This document shows, piece after piece, positions 1 to 10,497 of a DNA stretch of 64,000 nucleotides. Numbering within the stretch: the first letter of the stretch is position 1; the number at the start of each line of letters is the position of its first letter. Source of the stretch: Timema cristinae (lineage: Eukaryota > Arthropoda > Insecta > Phasmatodea > Timematidae); NCBI GenBank assembly GCA_039000515.1, contig JBCFYV010000570.1, positions 1-64,000 on the forward strand. Direction: 5' to 3'. The notes under the pieces are model-generated. The model did not search any database. It was not told where the DNA came from and worked only from the letters and a program-made list of their open reading frames with translations. Both the position numbers and the translations under genes were made by a program.

Positions 1-660
1 GGTTGTTGGGCCGGAGTGGTCGGGCCTCCTGTTCGTCGGGGAACCATTCAACGGCTGTCTGGCAGTCGGATGGAGGTAGTGCCTTGGACAATTCATGGCC
101 GAGAGGGAGAAGAAATTTTAGATTATAGTTAGGATAAGAATTCTTTTGGTGTATTGTACAAATTCCTATGCAAGTAAAGATTTTTGTAAAATGTAATAGG
201 TTTAAGTTAGGTTAAGGTCCGAAATAAAATAAAGTAAGTGGTATTGTTAGTGAGTAGGCGGAGCGAGATCTTCGGTAGGGCGCCTCCCCAGGTGGCGGAT
301 AGGGGGATGCTCACTGTCGAAGCCTTGGGCCACGGCTCTGAAAACATGGTCCCAGGCGGCCGTGGGGCAAGGCTTTGGCGGGGGGTACCGGGGGCGTTAA
401 ATACCCGGGGCGGACCAACTATTAGGGTTAAAGAATAATGTGCAGGGTTTATAAGGACATTAGGCTAGGTACTATATCATTAGTTATTGTTTAAAATGGA
501 TGAGAGATGGATGTGAAAGATGTTTAAGTTAGCAGGTGAATATGCCCCAAATTGCATTCTAGGTATTGGGGCAAGTAGGTTAGGATAAAAAAATATGTAC
601 TATATTAAATGTATTTTCTATTTACTAAACAATAAACTAAACTCTGAACTCTGAACTCTG
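1..660 (+). mobile_element. 3' tail of an R1-like non-LTR retrotransposon (fragment)
   Basis: No coding sequence is recognised. Positions 281-418 form a block nearly repeated at 7812-7949, the 3' untranslated part of the complete R1-like element downstream. It starts with a CCTCCCCAGGTGGCGGATAG core and contains a stem flanked by CCACGG and CCGTGG and a second stem built from GGTACCGGG and CCCGG. The stretch probably ends near 660, where ACTCTGA is repeated three times after an AATAAA-like AT-rich run. The block is seen directly; assigning it to an R1-like 3' UTR is inferred from the copy at 7812. Confidence 0.5.
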
Positions 661-1443
661 TTGTAAATAGTTGTTTATCTATTTTATATATATATTATAT
701 AAAAAAACAACTTTAACGTTTAAAACTTTAATTTAAACTTCTACTCAACAAACCCACTACTATCACGAAAAGCATAAAAGTGACAAAATTAGATAATTCT
801 TGCTTTTTAGTATTGTTAATGTACACTTTTGTAGTTTTGAAAAAAAACTAAATCGGCATCGGTTACTGGAAATATCTGAAAAAGGGCTTATCAGCCCAGC
901 CCTAGTTTTAATCTCTTTAGTTCTAGCCTCTGCGGCTAAAAAAAAATCCATACATTTTTAAGAATTAGATGTATACCTTGATCCAAACATAGGACCCTAA
1001 ACTTATTTTAAGTAAAAGCTTAAAAATAATTTAAATTGAACTTTTGATACTGTTAAAACCTTCTCTAGCTCAGACATAAAATAAGTTTTCTACTACCTGT
1101 TGACAAAACAGAGCTCTTGTTCACTGGTCTGTCAAATGGCACCTTTAGTGCAGGAGTCACTGGTAGCTTTAGTGATGTTGGTGTCCACGATGACCAATCA
1201 CTTTGAGAGTTCAGCTTAAAAATGAATAAAATAAGAGGTTTCTATTATTGAAATGTATAATTAGTATATGAAGGGCTTCTTACAGTTAATTTGTGAATAA
1301 AGTAGCTTACGATAGCATATAACATCTTGAGAAATATACCGGTAGCAAAATATGTTTTTACTACGAGGACTATCCTTGTGAAAAAAAAAGTATCAAGGCT
1401 TAACATCCTACAGGGAAAAAAATAATATTCCAAGCAAATGAAA

Positions 1444-1445
<2 letters not shown>
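661..1445. other. AT-rich spacer, nothing recognised
   Basis: Homopolymer-rich, AT-rich sequence without a convincing reading frame. The short open frames on either strand are low-complexity. A weak purine-rich patch lies around 890-950. I see no repeat shared with the rest of the window. Confidence 0.6.

Positions 1446-1474
<29 letters not shown>
1446..1474. repeat. (AC)n microsatellite
   Basis: An uninterrupted run of about 14 AC dinucleotides, directly visible. Read on the minus strand it yields an artefactual Cys-Val repeat in a short open frame, so that frame should not be taken as a gene. Confidence 0.95.
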
Positions 1475-1830
1475 AGGCCAGTGCAACAAGTGCATTCGCA
1501 AAGGGTGGTGGATTCTTGGGAGTGGTAAAAATAATGTCCAAGATGTGTTATGAAGCAGAAAAATGCTAGGTTACTCCCCAAAATTATTATATTAGTGAGA
1601 TTTTTCAGAAATATTGAAATTCCCTAGTTCTATTCACAACCCTTCATACCTGCACCTCATTTTACTGTTTTTGGTATCACCAGCAGGTCAATGCACCATC
1701 CAGTGTGTTTCCAAATTTCCAATAGTTTGCAACATTATAAACTTTTGTTTGGTGGTGCCAACCTAGCAAACTCAATACACGAGAACAAAGCTATGTGTTG
1801 TTTAGACCTGTAACTGTACAATTACTTACT
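1475..1830. other. Spacer, nothing recognised
   Basis: No open frame longer than a few dozen codons and no repeat shared with other parts of the window. It is the left flank of the SINE that starts at 1831. Confidence 0.5.
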
Positions 1831-2015
1831 TCGGTGGCCGCATGGTCTAAGGCGTTACTATCGCAATAGACTAGACTACCGACGACATGGAGATTGGAGT
1901 TTGGTCAGGGTGGGGGCACTGAGGATGGTTTTTCCTAAATGGTTTTCCACTCACACTCCACACAAATGTGAGTGCACTTCCTTTATATTCAACCTTCCTC
2001 ATCCCCAATCCATTA
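1831..2015 (+). mobile_element. tRNA-derived SINE (host of a nested SINE)
   Basis: The first 75 bases resemble a tRNA. An A-box-like TGGCCGCATGG lies at 1835-1845 and a degenerate B-box-like GGAGTTTGGTC at 1896-1906, about 60 bases apart as in a pol III promoter. A non-tRNA body follows, with a tail near 2010 that reads into the duplicated GTGTAATTAGTA. A second SINE on the other strand interrupts the tail, so the last few bases may resume after 2265. The head differs from that of the SINE at 41519, so this is a separate family. Confidence 0.6.
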
Positions 2016-2265
2016 GTGTAATTAGTATTATTATTATTTATTAGTACCGTGTCTTACTACCCGTTCGGGTTATACGCACTTACGCTAAGGTGTAATGGTA
2101 GGGTGAATGTGAGATGAAATGAAGGACCTACAGTTTAACGTGGAATCCGAACCACGGTGGAGGCCTGGCATTCCCCACATTCACAAGTTGTGATTAATAC
2201 ACGTCTTGTCAGAGGTGACGGAAGGATTTGGTAATCAGATAAATCTTTGCCGGGTGTAATTAGTA
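2016..2265 (-). mobile_element. 5'-truncated tRNA-SINE body with 12-bp target duplication
   Basis: On the minus strand 2253-2028 matches the body of the SINE at 41585-41807 almost base for base, including the CCACCGTGGTTCGGATTCCA core and the CCCGAACGGGTAGTAAGAC end followed by an (ATT)n-type tail. The tRNA-like head is missing: the copy begins at the CCGGCAAAG that closes the head in the full copy. GTGTAATTAGTA occurs at 2016-2027 and 2254-2265, a perfect 12-bp target-site duplication, so the insertion is intact at both ends and landed near the tail of the SINE at 1831. L1-type target-primed insertion is inferred from the tail and duplication. Confidence 0.8.
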
Positions 2266-3364
2266 CTTTTTAGGTATATACCCGAATAGATTGTAGGCCT
2301 AAGATGAAGTGAAAAATATACTCTACAACTCAATACATACAGTTAATATATCTTCATCCTGCTGGGCGACTTCTTCCTCCAAAAGAAGGTGATCAACATT
2401 TTGGCTGCTGGGGTGGGAGACCAAAATAGGTGATTCGGTTTCAGCACTTTCAGGCTCAACAGCTGCAACACATGTATAGAGGACATATTTTAGTTGTTAG
2501 GTAAGTAAAAATACGTTTCAGAGAGCTAGTCCCAAAAGGAACTCTAGTCTGCAAACAAAGCTCCCTTTAACCAATATTATTCATTGTTCAGTTGTACAAA
2601 TGTGGTTTTTAATTTGTAAAATCTTAAGGATCCTAGCTTGATAGGCCAATTTTTTTTCATTAGACTATGTTATAAATAATCTTATTACAATAAAAACTAT
2701 AAAATTACAGCTTTATAAATCAAAATAAATAGACTGTGGTTCCAGACAGATCATTAGTACGATTAAAGGTTGTTTTTTTTTACTAAACAATGACTACACA
2801 ACCAGAGTGAGCAAACAATCTTCAGCAGGCCAGTCTAACATGAGTGACGTGTTAGACCACTCTGACACTGAAGCAGGTCACTAGAACTATTAAGAGAGCT
2901 GGCAAACCTCGTAATTACCTAGAATGATAGTGTCACTATCAAATTCGCTGTCCAGTTCTTTTATAGAAATGGTCAGCATGTCTTCTATCTTGTCCAAAAC
3001 CGGGTCTTTAAAAAAATTTGGCACACCACCCCCGGTTTTGAAAATCTCGTGTTTGTTGTGGGCCGACACTTTCCTCGTCTTCCTTTTTAAATTATCAAAT
3101 TTAGATTTTAGGTTTGAAATTGATCTGGGAATCGATCTACTTACTGCATTAAATTCATTACAGAGTTTGTTTATTTTCAATCCTTTGTTTGTATTTACCT
3201 ATTAATTCAATCAGCAACATTTCCTCTTCTTTGCTAAAATTCACACTTCGTTCGCGTTTATGAATCTCAACAGACATTTTAGCAGGAAAATAAATACGAT
3301 AAACTATAGCAGATAACTTCAACAAATTTGATGAATTGAACTCGTTTTGATTGATTTTTTTCAT
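2266..3364 (-). pseudogene. Myb/SANT-like DNA-binding domain gene, decayed, three exon pieces
   Basis: Read on the minus strand, 3364-3165 encodes the start of a Myb/SANT-like domain (basic RSVNFSKEEE, then a helix ending KYKQRIENKQ). 3150-2919 carries the second half, with LKSKFDNLKRKTRK and KTGGGVPNF, typical of the Myb_DNA-bind_5 type found in transposon-associated proteins. The two halves are in different frames where about a dozen residues of the usual domain are missing, so a deletion or frameshift broke it. A donor follows ATTCTAG near 2919, and an acceptor TGCAG near 2463 opens an acidic exon reading to about 2340. Its role would be DNA binding, perhaps as the accessory protein of a Harbinger-type element. 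Bases 2266-2339 hold nothing recognised. Confidence 0.6.
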
Positions 3365-3612
3365 AACAGTTCCATAGACGTTGTAATGACTTGGTTATAT
3401 TCTCTATGGTCAGGCTAGGCCAATCAAAAGCTTTGACACAAATCTAGCGCTCAGAGAAAGTTAACGCTAAGAACTAATGGAAGGCACCTATCCGTAATTT
3501 GACGCACACATAAAAATGGTATTGTAAAATGCAACGCTAAGTTTAACCAACGGTTATACTTTACATACGGTTAAGTTACGAGGACTTTAACGTGACATTG
3601 TAAGATTGGGCC
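3365..3612. repeat. Possible transposon terminal region upstream of the Myb-like gene
   Basis: Non-coding, with short palindromic GC-containing words (for example AACGCTAAG, GCGTTAACTTT). It ends in TAAGATTGGGCC directly followed by TTA. A terminal G/C run next to TTA is what PIF/Harbinger ends look like, and the neighbouring Myb-like gene fits such an element. I could not find the matching inverted end inside the window, so this is a suggestion only. The R1-like element begins immediately after. Confidence 0.3.
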
Positions 3613-3849
3613 TTAGTGTCGATCCCTACGGCTGAATCCCACCTCCCCCAAGTGGCGAACACCAGCTGCAGGGGGTCCTCCTACTCTCGGATACGGGTGA
3701 ATGCGTATACGAGGGGTTTTCCCGGGCTCGTTGAAGCGTCACTTGCCCCTTGAAGCCGTGGTTGCACTGCGAAAAGTCTTTGACTTGTGTGCGGCGTTGC
3801 GGAAAGAGGTCCCAATTGGGCGATAGAGGGAGTCCTTTCGGTCCCTATC

Positions 3850-6800
3850 TAGAACAGAGCTAACATAATAAGAATAGGCCAGCTAAATTCGGCAAGGAGT
3901 AAAATGGTCCTACATGAAGTAAGGAAGACGGCGGAGGAGAGGGGGATTGGACATCATCTGTTTGCAGGAACCATATATGCCGACAGCGGCAAACATAATC
4001 TGTACGGGAAGAAGACCAATGAGTGCGATAGTGGTAGTTAATGGAGGAATACTGGTCACTTAAGTGAACCAGTTCTGTGACGAGTATACAACTTGCGCGG
4101 AGCTGATGAAGGAGACAGGGGAAATGGTTTTGGTGTGTATGTACTTTCAGTTTCGGCACCAGATAGATCCCTACCTAGACATATTGGAGGAGGTGGCTAT
4201 GGCCTTCCAGGATACCCCATTGGTCGTGGTAGCGGATGTTAACGCCCGCTCACCACTGTGGCACAGTAATAAGTGGAGGCGAGAGGATAGAAGAGACAAC
4301 CATCAAAGGCCGGACGCAAGAGGGAGGGCCCTGAAGGAGCTAATCACCGTGAACAGGCTAGTGGTAGATAACAGGGAGGGCAATCCACCAACATATGCTG
4401 GAAGATGGTGAGCGAGTACGAACATAGAAGTGACGATTGTGAACCAAAGGGCTAGAGGGAAGGTCAGTGGATGGCAGGTCCTAGAATATGAAACGTCTAG
4501 CGATCACAATGTGATACTGTTCGAGTATATAATGGATGAGGGCTGGATGCAAGAGGAGGAAGCCAGAGGAAGGGAGGTAGAGGGTAAAAGGGTGAGGTAC
4601 AATCTGAGACGGGCGAATTGGAACAAGTATAGGGAGGAGTTGGTAAACTTGGAGGTGACGAAATAAGGAGATGATGTGAACATCAAGACAAAAGAACTTA
4701 CAAAGATGATCGAGGGGGCCATGAGGCGGGCGATCCCCCTGGTGACAGCGAAACCGAAGATAGGGAACAGGCCTTGTAACGCGAGATTAGAAGGGCTGAG
4801 GAGAGAAGCAAGAAAGGCGAGAAGGATGTACCAACGGAGTAGAAGGATAGAAGAGAAGAACCATCTGTTAGGGGTATATAGGAATAAGAAGAAAGAGTTC
4901 AAGGAGGGCATGTGGGAGACAAAGAGAGTTAGTTGGGAAAATTACGTGAGGAAGGAACTCAGGACAAATCCATGGGGGGTACCGTATAAGATAGCGGTGG
5001 GGAAGACGATGACGATCTCTACACTGAAAAGAGAAGACGGAGGAGGATTCACTGGCGGATGGGAGGAGTCGGCCATGTTGCTCCTGGACACGCTGCTCCC
5101 GGATAACAGTGGAGTAACGGATAACGCGGAGCAGAGAATGAAGAGGAGCGAGTATGGTCAAGCATATGAAGAAGAGGGAATGGCTGAGGAAGTAAGTGTG
5201 GGAGAGGTGGAAGCGATAATCAGGAAACTGAAGAGGAAGGCGCCGGGGCCAGATGGCATATTGGAAGAAGCACTTCAAGAGGGGGTGGGGGTGCTTGCAC
5301 CGCTGCTTTCGGGACTGTTCAATGAGTGCTTAAGACAAGGAAGGGTGCCTAACGCTTGGAAGCAGAGCACTGTAGTGATTTTGAGCAAAGTAGAGGACAA
5401 AGATCCGGTTGAGCCAAAATCCTACAGACCAATCTGACTGCTGAATATCTGTGGAAAAATCCAGGAAAAATGTTAGGGGCGTGGCTACTTAAGCACAGAG
5501 AGATGGTGGGTATGAACCAGAACCAATATGGATTTAGGAAGAGCAGGTCGACAGAGGATGCGTTGTCGAGGGCAATGGAGGCGATAGATTCAGCGGAAGC
5601 TAAATACGTAGCAGGGGTATTCATTGACATTGCTGGGGCTTTCGACAATCTCTGGTGGCCTGCTCTGTTTGAGACTGAGAGAGTTGAAATGCCCGAAGAA
5701 CATCTATGAGAGTTACAAAGACTATTGCAGGAACAGATAAGCCACTAATGAAGGTAGGTGGAAGAGGGTGGAGAAGGTCCTGACAAAAGGATGCCCGCAG
5801 GGCTCGGTGAGTGGCCCCATCTTTTGGGATGTGGCACTAGAACAAGGGCTGTACGAAGTTGAGTGGCGGTCGTGGCGTTTGCGGATGACATTCTCTTAGT
5901 AGTCAAGGGTAAGTCTAGAATCTAATTGCAGAACAACACAAATAGGGTGCTAAGTGTATTTAACGGATGGTGCAAAAAGGTGAAATTGGAGCTGTCGGTA
6001 AATAAGACTAAATACATTATGTTTAAGGGGAAGGTAGGGGAAAGAGGCCCGTTGTTGAAGGTGGAAGGGAGGAGAATAGACAGAGTGAAAACATACAGGT
6101 ATCTTGGCATTACACTTGATGAAAAGAAAAACTTCGCAGTAATCGTGGATAAAGTAGGGGCAAGGGCCACGGCAGTTATGAACAAAATTATTAACATAGA
6201 GCAAAACAGATTCAAACTGCCCCTGAGGACGATAAAAAGGTACAACCAGGCGCTTATGTCTACAAATTATGTGATATGATGCAAGTGTGTGGGCACACAG
6301 GCTAAAGAACGTGATGCCTGCTAAGAGCGTCCTGGGAGTACAAAGAAGAGTGCTGATTAGGCTAACAGGGGCGCATAGAACGACAGCGACGGAGGCGTTG
6401 ACGGTGATACTGGGGGAAGTGCGGATGGATTTGGTAATTAGAGAGAGGGCTGCAAGATACTGGCTGAGGAAAGGTAACATGCGGAGGGTAGAGGACCTGA
6501 CGAAGCCCGGAGTCGCCTCAAGGAGGGATATCAGTATGGCGCTACTAGAAGAGTGGCAAAGAAAGTGGGATGGCAGTGCAAAAGGAAGGAGGACTCACAC
6601 GTACCTGAACGATGTAGTGGAGCGGATGGGGATGGACCACTTCCAGCCATCGGCGGGGCTAATCCAATATATATCTGGAAAGGGACCCTACGGGGAATCC
6701 CTAAGGAGACTGGGTCTTGTGGAAACGGATAAATGCGAATGTGGTGAGGTGGGAACGCCAGACCATGTGGTGTTGGAGTGCCAGCAGTACGCAGAGATAA

Positions 6801-7059
6801 GACGGGAACATCAGTTTCACATCCAGGGTGACATATGGGGGACGTAATCAGAGATAGGGAGAAATGGATACACTTGGGCGCGATAGCTGACGGTATCTAC
6901 AGATATGAAAGAGAAAGGTATATTGACAGGTTAAAGGTAGGTAGAGGAGTTGTAAGAAGAGGAAGGGGAAGGGAAGGAGGTGGAGAGGAGAGAGAGGAAA
7001 GTAATAATACTGACAGGGAGGAGGGGGAGGAAGATGAAGAGGCAGTCGTTGGCATGTGA
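3850..7059 (+). pseudogene. R1-like ORF2: apurinic endonuclease + reverse transcriptase + C-terminal CCHC
   Basis: The polyprotein would nick the target and reverse-transcribe the element RNA. The endonuclease comes first: RIGQLNSARSK at about 3875, DIICLQEP at 3950 after a frameshift, VVVADVNARSPLW at 4228, and SSDHN at 4498. RT follows: RKLKRKAPGPDG (about 5222), KPKSYRPI, QYGFRKSRSTEDA, FIDIAGAFDNLWW (5620), a GCPQGSVSGPI block at 5791, and the catalytic FADD near 5880. A thumb segment reads KTYRYLGITLDEKKNF (about 6090). The C-terminus has a CCHC-like knuckle, CECGEVGTPDHVVLEC (6735-6780). Frame changes near 3950, 4410, 4670, 5440, 5710, 5760-5920 and 6280 and several stops make it non-functional. 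Total length fits an R1 ORF2 of about 1,000 residues. Confidence 0.85.
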
Positions 7060-7811
7060 ACTCGATCGAGGAGTGGGGTGCACAGGGAGGAAGGTGCAAA
7101 TAAGGAGTGGAGGAAATTGGGAGACGGATGGGAGAAAGGACATGAGGAGGGAAATAGCTGACGGACGGTAAAGGACGCCGGGGGCGAATAACCTCTGGGG
7201 ACGGAATGAGAACGCGTATAGTAGAGAAGAGGAAGGAAGGAGGACGGATGAAATCACCCCCCCACTAAAGAGCCCCCACACTTGGCAACAAGTGTGAGTA
7301 GGATTTGGGTGGTCGGGATCCAATGCCGTCTGGGTCTATCCGGGCAGCGGAGATGGCTGGACGTTGGGAGGATTCAGGACTGCACAACGGTTGGGAGGAA
7401 GAAATCCGTGGCTAAATTGGATATAAGTGAGAGGCAAGACAAGAAAAGGATGGTGGAAAAGGAGAAAGGCGCAATAAGGGGTAAGGAGGGTAGAAGCGAA
7501 GGAGGACACAGAAGGAGCAGGGAGGGAGGCCTCACCTGGCAGCCAGCTGGGGGAATACCCGTAACTGAAGTAACCGGTGAGAGGATCCGCCCTAGAAGGG
7601 AGAATAAGAAGATATTGGAGCGGGGTAGCAAGTGAAGGAAGGAAGGAAGGAAGGAAGAAGAGAGGAAGTGGAATCTGGAGCAGAAGTTAGTAAATAGCTG
7701 GGGTTAGAATAGGGGTGGGGGTAGTGATAGTTTAGTCTAAGTTTAGTATTAGGGTTAGGGTGAGTGCGTCAGTGGCATGCAGAATTTAGGCTGGTGGCTA
7801 CAACCAATAGG
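7060..7811 (+). other. R1-like copy 1, 3' untranslated region with (GGAA)n
   Basis: Purine-rich sequence following ORF2 without a recognisable protein. A (GGAA)n microsatellite sits at 7635-7657. Short open frames on both strands are low-complexity Gly/Arg/Glu or Pro/Ser runs that mirror the base composition and are not believable genes. It leads into the conserved terminal block. Confidence 0.55.
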
Positions 7812-7949
7812 GTGCCTCCCCAGGTGGCGGATAGGGGAATGCTCGTCGCCATCACCAAGAACCACGGCTCTGAAAACATGGTCCCAGGCGGTCGTGGATC
7901 TAGATGGAGGCGAAGGGTACCGGGTAAATAAAATACCCGGGGCGGACCA
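7812..7949 (+). repeat. Conserved R1-like 3'-terminal block (second copy of 281-418)
   Basis: It matches 281-418 through CCTCCCCAGGTGGCGGATAG, the stretch CCACGGCTCTGAAAACATGG with the downstream complement CGTGG, and the closing CCCGGGGCGGACCA. The variable middle differs. Preserved pairing segments with diverged loops suggest an RNA structure that the element's RT would recognise. That role is inferred from how R2/R1-class elements use 3' UTR structures. Confidence 0.6.
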
Positions 7950-7955
7950 GTAGCA

Positions 7956-8950
7956 CAATAGTTGGAAAAAGCACGCGGCTAATTACCAAGGATAGGTTAA
8001 GGAAGACGGGGAATAACGAGGATTTGGAATGCATAGGAAGAATATGGATAACTAGGCCTGGATTAAATTTTTAGGAGCCAGGCCAGTAAGACCAGGATGG
8101 TAAAAAAAAGTGTCCTATCTATTGCCGGTCGGGAGTAGACGCTTCTGGTGAAGCTCCCATTAACTTCAATTTTTAACCGGTTTAAATGGTTCGTGTGAAA
8201 TATCTTTCATATACATTGTCTTCATTAGGAAGTGAGGAAAGAAGCGAAAGTGGAATTTTGAAAATCGGAGTGATACTTTGGAAGATATGAGCGGGTGAAT
8301 GTTTAGGGGTGAAGGAGGGAGAATTTTGGGAATTTGAAAACCTGTAGTGAAATAGGGTGCGATTTCAAGAATATTGTTTTAGAAAGTGTTTAAATCGGAC
8401 CAAAATTGGCCGAGTTATTAAGTGTCAAAGTTGGGGTTAATTGGGTTGAGAAGTGGCACGTGCCGGCCAAGTAGCGATCAGGACTACTCGATACACTTGG
8501 ACCGAAATAGTGTTTGGGACCGCTGAGTACAAAATTTCAAAACGTTATAACTTTTGAAATACGGCAGTTTACAAGCTCCAGACATCATAAAAAGACGTAA
8601 TATTTAAAGGTTTACCCATTTCAGTGGCGTAAATTGGGAGAATTAAAAAGGAATTTTTTCTGAAAAGGTGTGTTTTTGGTGAAAATAAGGTAATCAAAGT
8701 GCCCTGGTTGCTTCCAGGGATCAAGGAAGAGATCACACTAGTGTTTCACAGTGGTGGAGCAGCGAAAAAGTGAAAAGGGGTAAAGTAGCGAATTCTAGAT
8801 TTTGCGGTATCTGTGCATGGAACTGGGCCTGGAGTGTTCTTAAGGGTTGGAGAAACTGGGTATCCGAAAGTGGTGTACAAAGGGAAATTTCGAGGTAGAG
8901 TTTTGGGGTACTGATTGGATATGCTTAGATAGATACTAGCCAACCCAAGA
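7956..8950 (+). other. Leader / 5' untranslated region of R1-like copy 2
   Basis: About 1 kb without a supported coding sequence between the conserved 3' block of copy 1 and the ORF1 start of copy 2. A (A)n run lies near 8102. The sequence is mixed in composition and becomes AG-rich towards ORF1. The 5' boundary of copy 2 is uncertain, and part of this stretch could be the tail of copy 1 or a short unrelated spacer. Confidence 0.4.
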
Positions 8951-10497
8951 ATGCCTAAGGAAACTCTCAGGCAACTCAAGCCAGTGAGCTATATGCCAGG
9001 CTCCGACTCAGGTGGGTCAGGTAGTGAGTCCAAGAGGAAGAAGCTGCGGCAGGAGACTGGAAAGACGAGAGGTGATAAGGCTAAACAGAAAGCGGCAGGA
9101 ACGGCCATGGGAGGCAGATCCCACTCTGAAGAATCGGAGAGTGAGGTGCAGAGATACCGGAGGCTGGAGAAGAGAAGGGTGGAGTATAGCGAGGTAAGAT
9201 ATGCACTAACTCCGGAACAAAGGATGGTTAAGAAGGCCCTGGAATTGGCATTAGAGGAGGATGAAGAAGGAAGCGCTGGAAAGGAGGGTGATGGTGAAGG
9301 AAAGGGCACCGAGAGGGAGGAAAGACAAAGGGAGAAGAAAGAAAAGGAGAGAAAGAAAGCATCTGCAAGGAATGGGCGGAGAGGTCGAGTGTGTTCTGCG
9401 AAACCCTGTCACAAGAGAAGAAGACACCAGAGGGAAATATCCTGAGAATGAAGGAGTTCACTCTCGGGATACTCCTGGACATGGCAGAGCTGGAGGGGAG
9501 AGTCGCCGAGCTAAAGAAGGAAAACAAGAGGTTGCGGGAAGAGGTAAAGAAGAAGTGGATGCAGGTCATGCAGGGAACCATCAAGACGCTAGAGGAAGAG
9601 AACGCGAGGCTGAGAGATGAAGAGAAGAAGAGGACAACCAAGGTGGGGCCCATGGGAAGGAGACCTACCTTTGCGCAGATGGCAGCAGCGGGTCTTTCAA
9701 CGGCATCAGTGGCAGGATTGGGGGCGAGGATCGCTCCGGCCCAGAGGATAGAGCGGGACCAGACGAATCGGGGAGCCAAGCTGTTTATAACCTCGAGTAA
9801 GGGAGACGAGACGAAGGTAATACAAAATATGGTCAGGGTGACACTAAATCCAGCAAAGGATAGGATTCATATCCGGTCCATCTTGCCAGCAGGTAGGTCG
9901 GTGGTGGTGGAAACGAAGGATAGGACTGACCTGGACAAAATAAAGGAAAAATGCAGGTGATGGAGTCACTGAAATGTGAGGAACCTAGACGGAGGAGACC
10001 ACTAGTTACTGTGTATGATGTACATATGGATATGAAAGAGGAGTTGAAGGAGGTTATGTATTCGAAAAACTTAAGAGGGTCAAATCACCAAGGAAGAATT
10101 TTTGGAAGGGCTTGAGCCCCGCTTTAGAACCGGGAAAATATGGAGAAGGGTGACTGACCATGTGGTAAAGGTCTCCCCTAAGATCAAGCAGATTCTGGTG
10201 GGAGAGAGAGTCTACCTTCGGTTCACCAGTGTTTCAGTCAAGGACTTCCTGGTTGTTACGAGGTGCAACAGATGTATGGACCTCGGCCACAGGATTAAGT
10301 ATTGTCCTAAGTAGGAATCCGTTTGTGGTAGTTGTGGCCAGATTGGCCACGAGAGGAAAGACTGCAAAGAGAAGGTGAAAAGGTGCATTCCTTGCCACAA
10401 CAGGGCAAGGACAAGTGTAAAGTACCGAATAGTAGGGAGTGCATGACCTATCAACTACTCCTGGACAGACAGATCCAAGACACCGACTATGGACAGT
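8951..10497 (+). pseudogene. R1-like ORF1 (Gag-like) with coiled coil and CCHC zinc knuckles
   Basis: The protein would bind element RNA and form the ribonucleoprotein particle. An ATG at 8951 opens a hydrophilic Ser/Lys/Glu-rich N-terminus. After a frameshift near 9440 there is a heptad-rich coiled coil (LEGRVAELKKENKRLREEV, about 9490) and a GRRPTFAQMAAAG segment typical of R1 ORF1. An RNA-binding-fold stretch ends near 9957. After more frame changes the knuckles follow: CNRCMDLGHRIKYC (about 10264), CGSCGQIGHERKDC (about 10327) and CIPCHN (about 10384). The third is degenerate. It closes with CMTYQLLLDRQ...TDYG near 10490, the usual R1 ORF1 ending. A stop separates knuckles 1 and 2. Confidence 0.75.

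Larger units (their letters stand above)
3613..7955 (+). mobile_element. R1-like non-LTR retrotransposon, copy 1 (5'-truncated, lacks ORF1)
   Basis: The element contains a GC-rich leader (3613-3849), a decayed ORF2 (3850-7059) and a long 3' untranslated region that ends with the conserved block 7812-7949 also seen at 281-418. The sense strand is strongly purine-rich, as in the second R1-like copy and unlike the flanks. No CCHC-type ORF1 precedes ORF2. The leader is GC-rich and carries no long open frame. The next element starts directly after, giving a head-to-tail arrangement. The exact 5' and 3' ends are approximate because no target duplication is visible. Confidence 0.7.

Noticed and set aside
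238..438. Plus-strand open frame in the R1-like tail
   Set aside because: It coincides with the conserved non-coding 3' block, is frame-disrupted in the second copy at 7812, and shows no domain.
1245..1541. Minus-strand open frame with a long Cys-Val repeat
   Set aside because: The repeat is only the (AC)n microsatellite read in frame.
6848..7323. Pro/Ser/Leu-rich minus-strand open frames opposite the R1-like 3' region
   Set aside because: They mirror the purine-rich sense strand of the element and have no independent support.
7060..7640. Gly/Arg/Glu-rich plus-strand open frames after R1-like ORF2
   Set aside because: Low complexity arising from purine bias; they follow the terminal zinc knuckle of ORF2.
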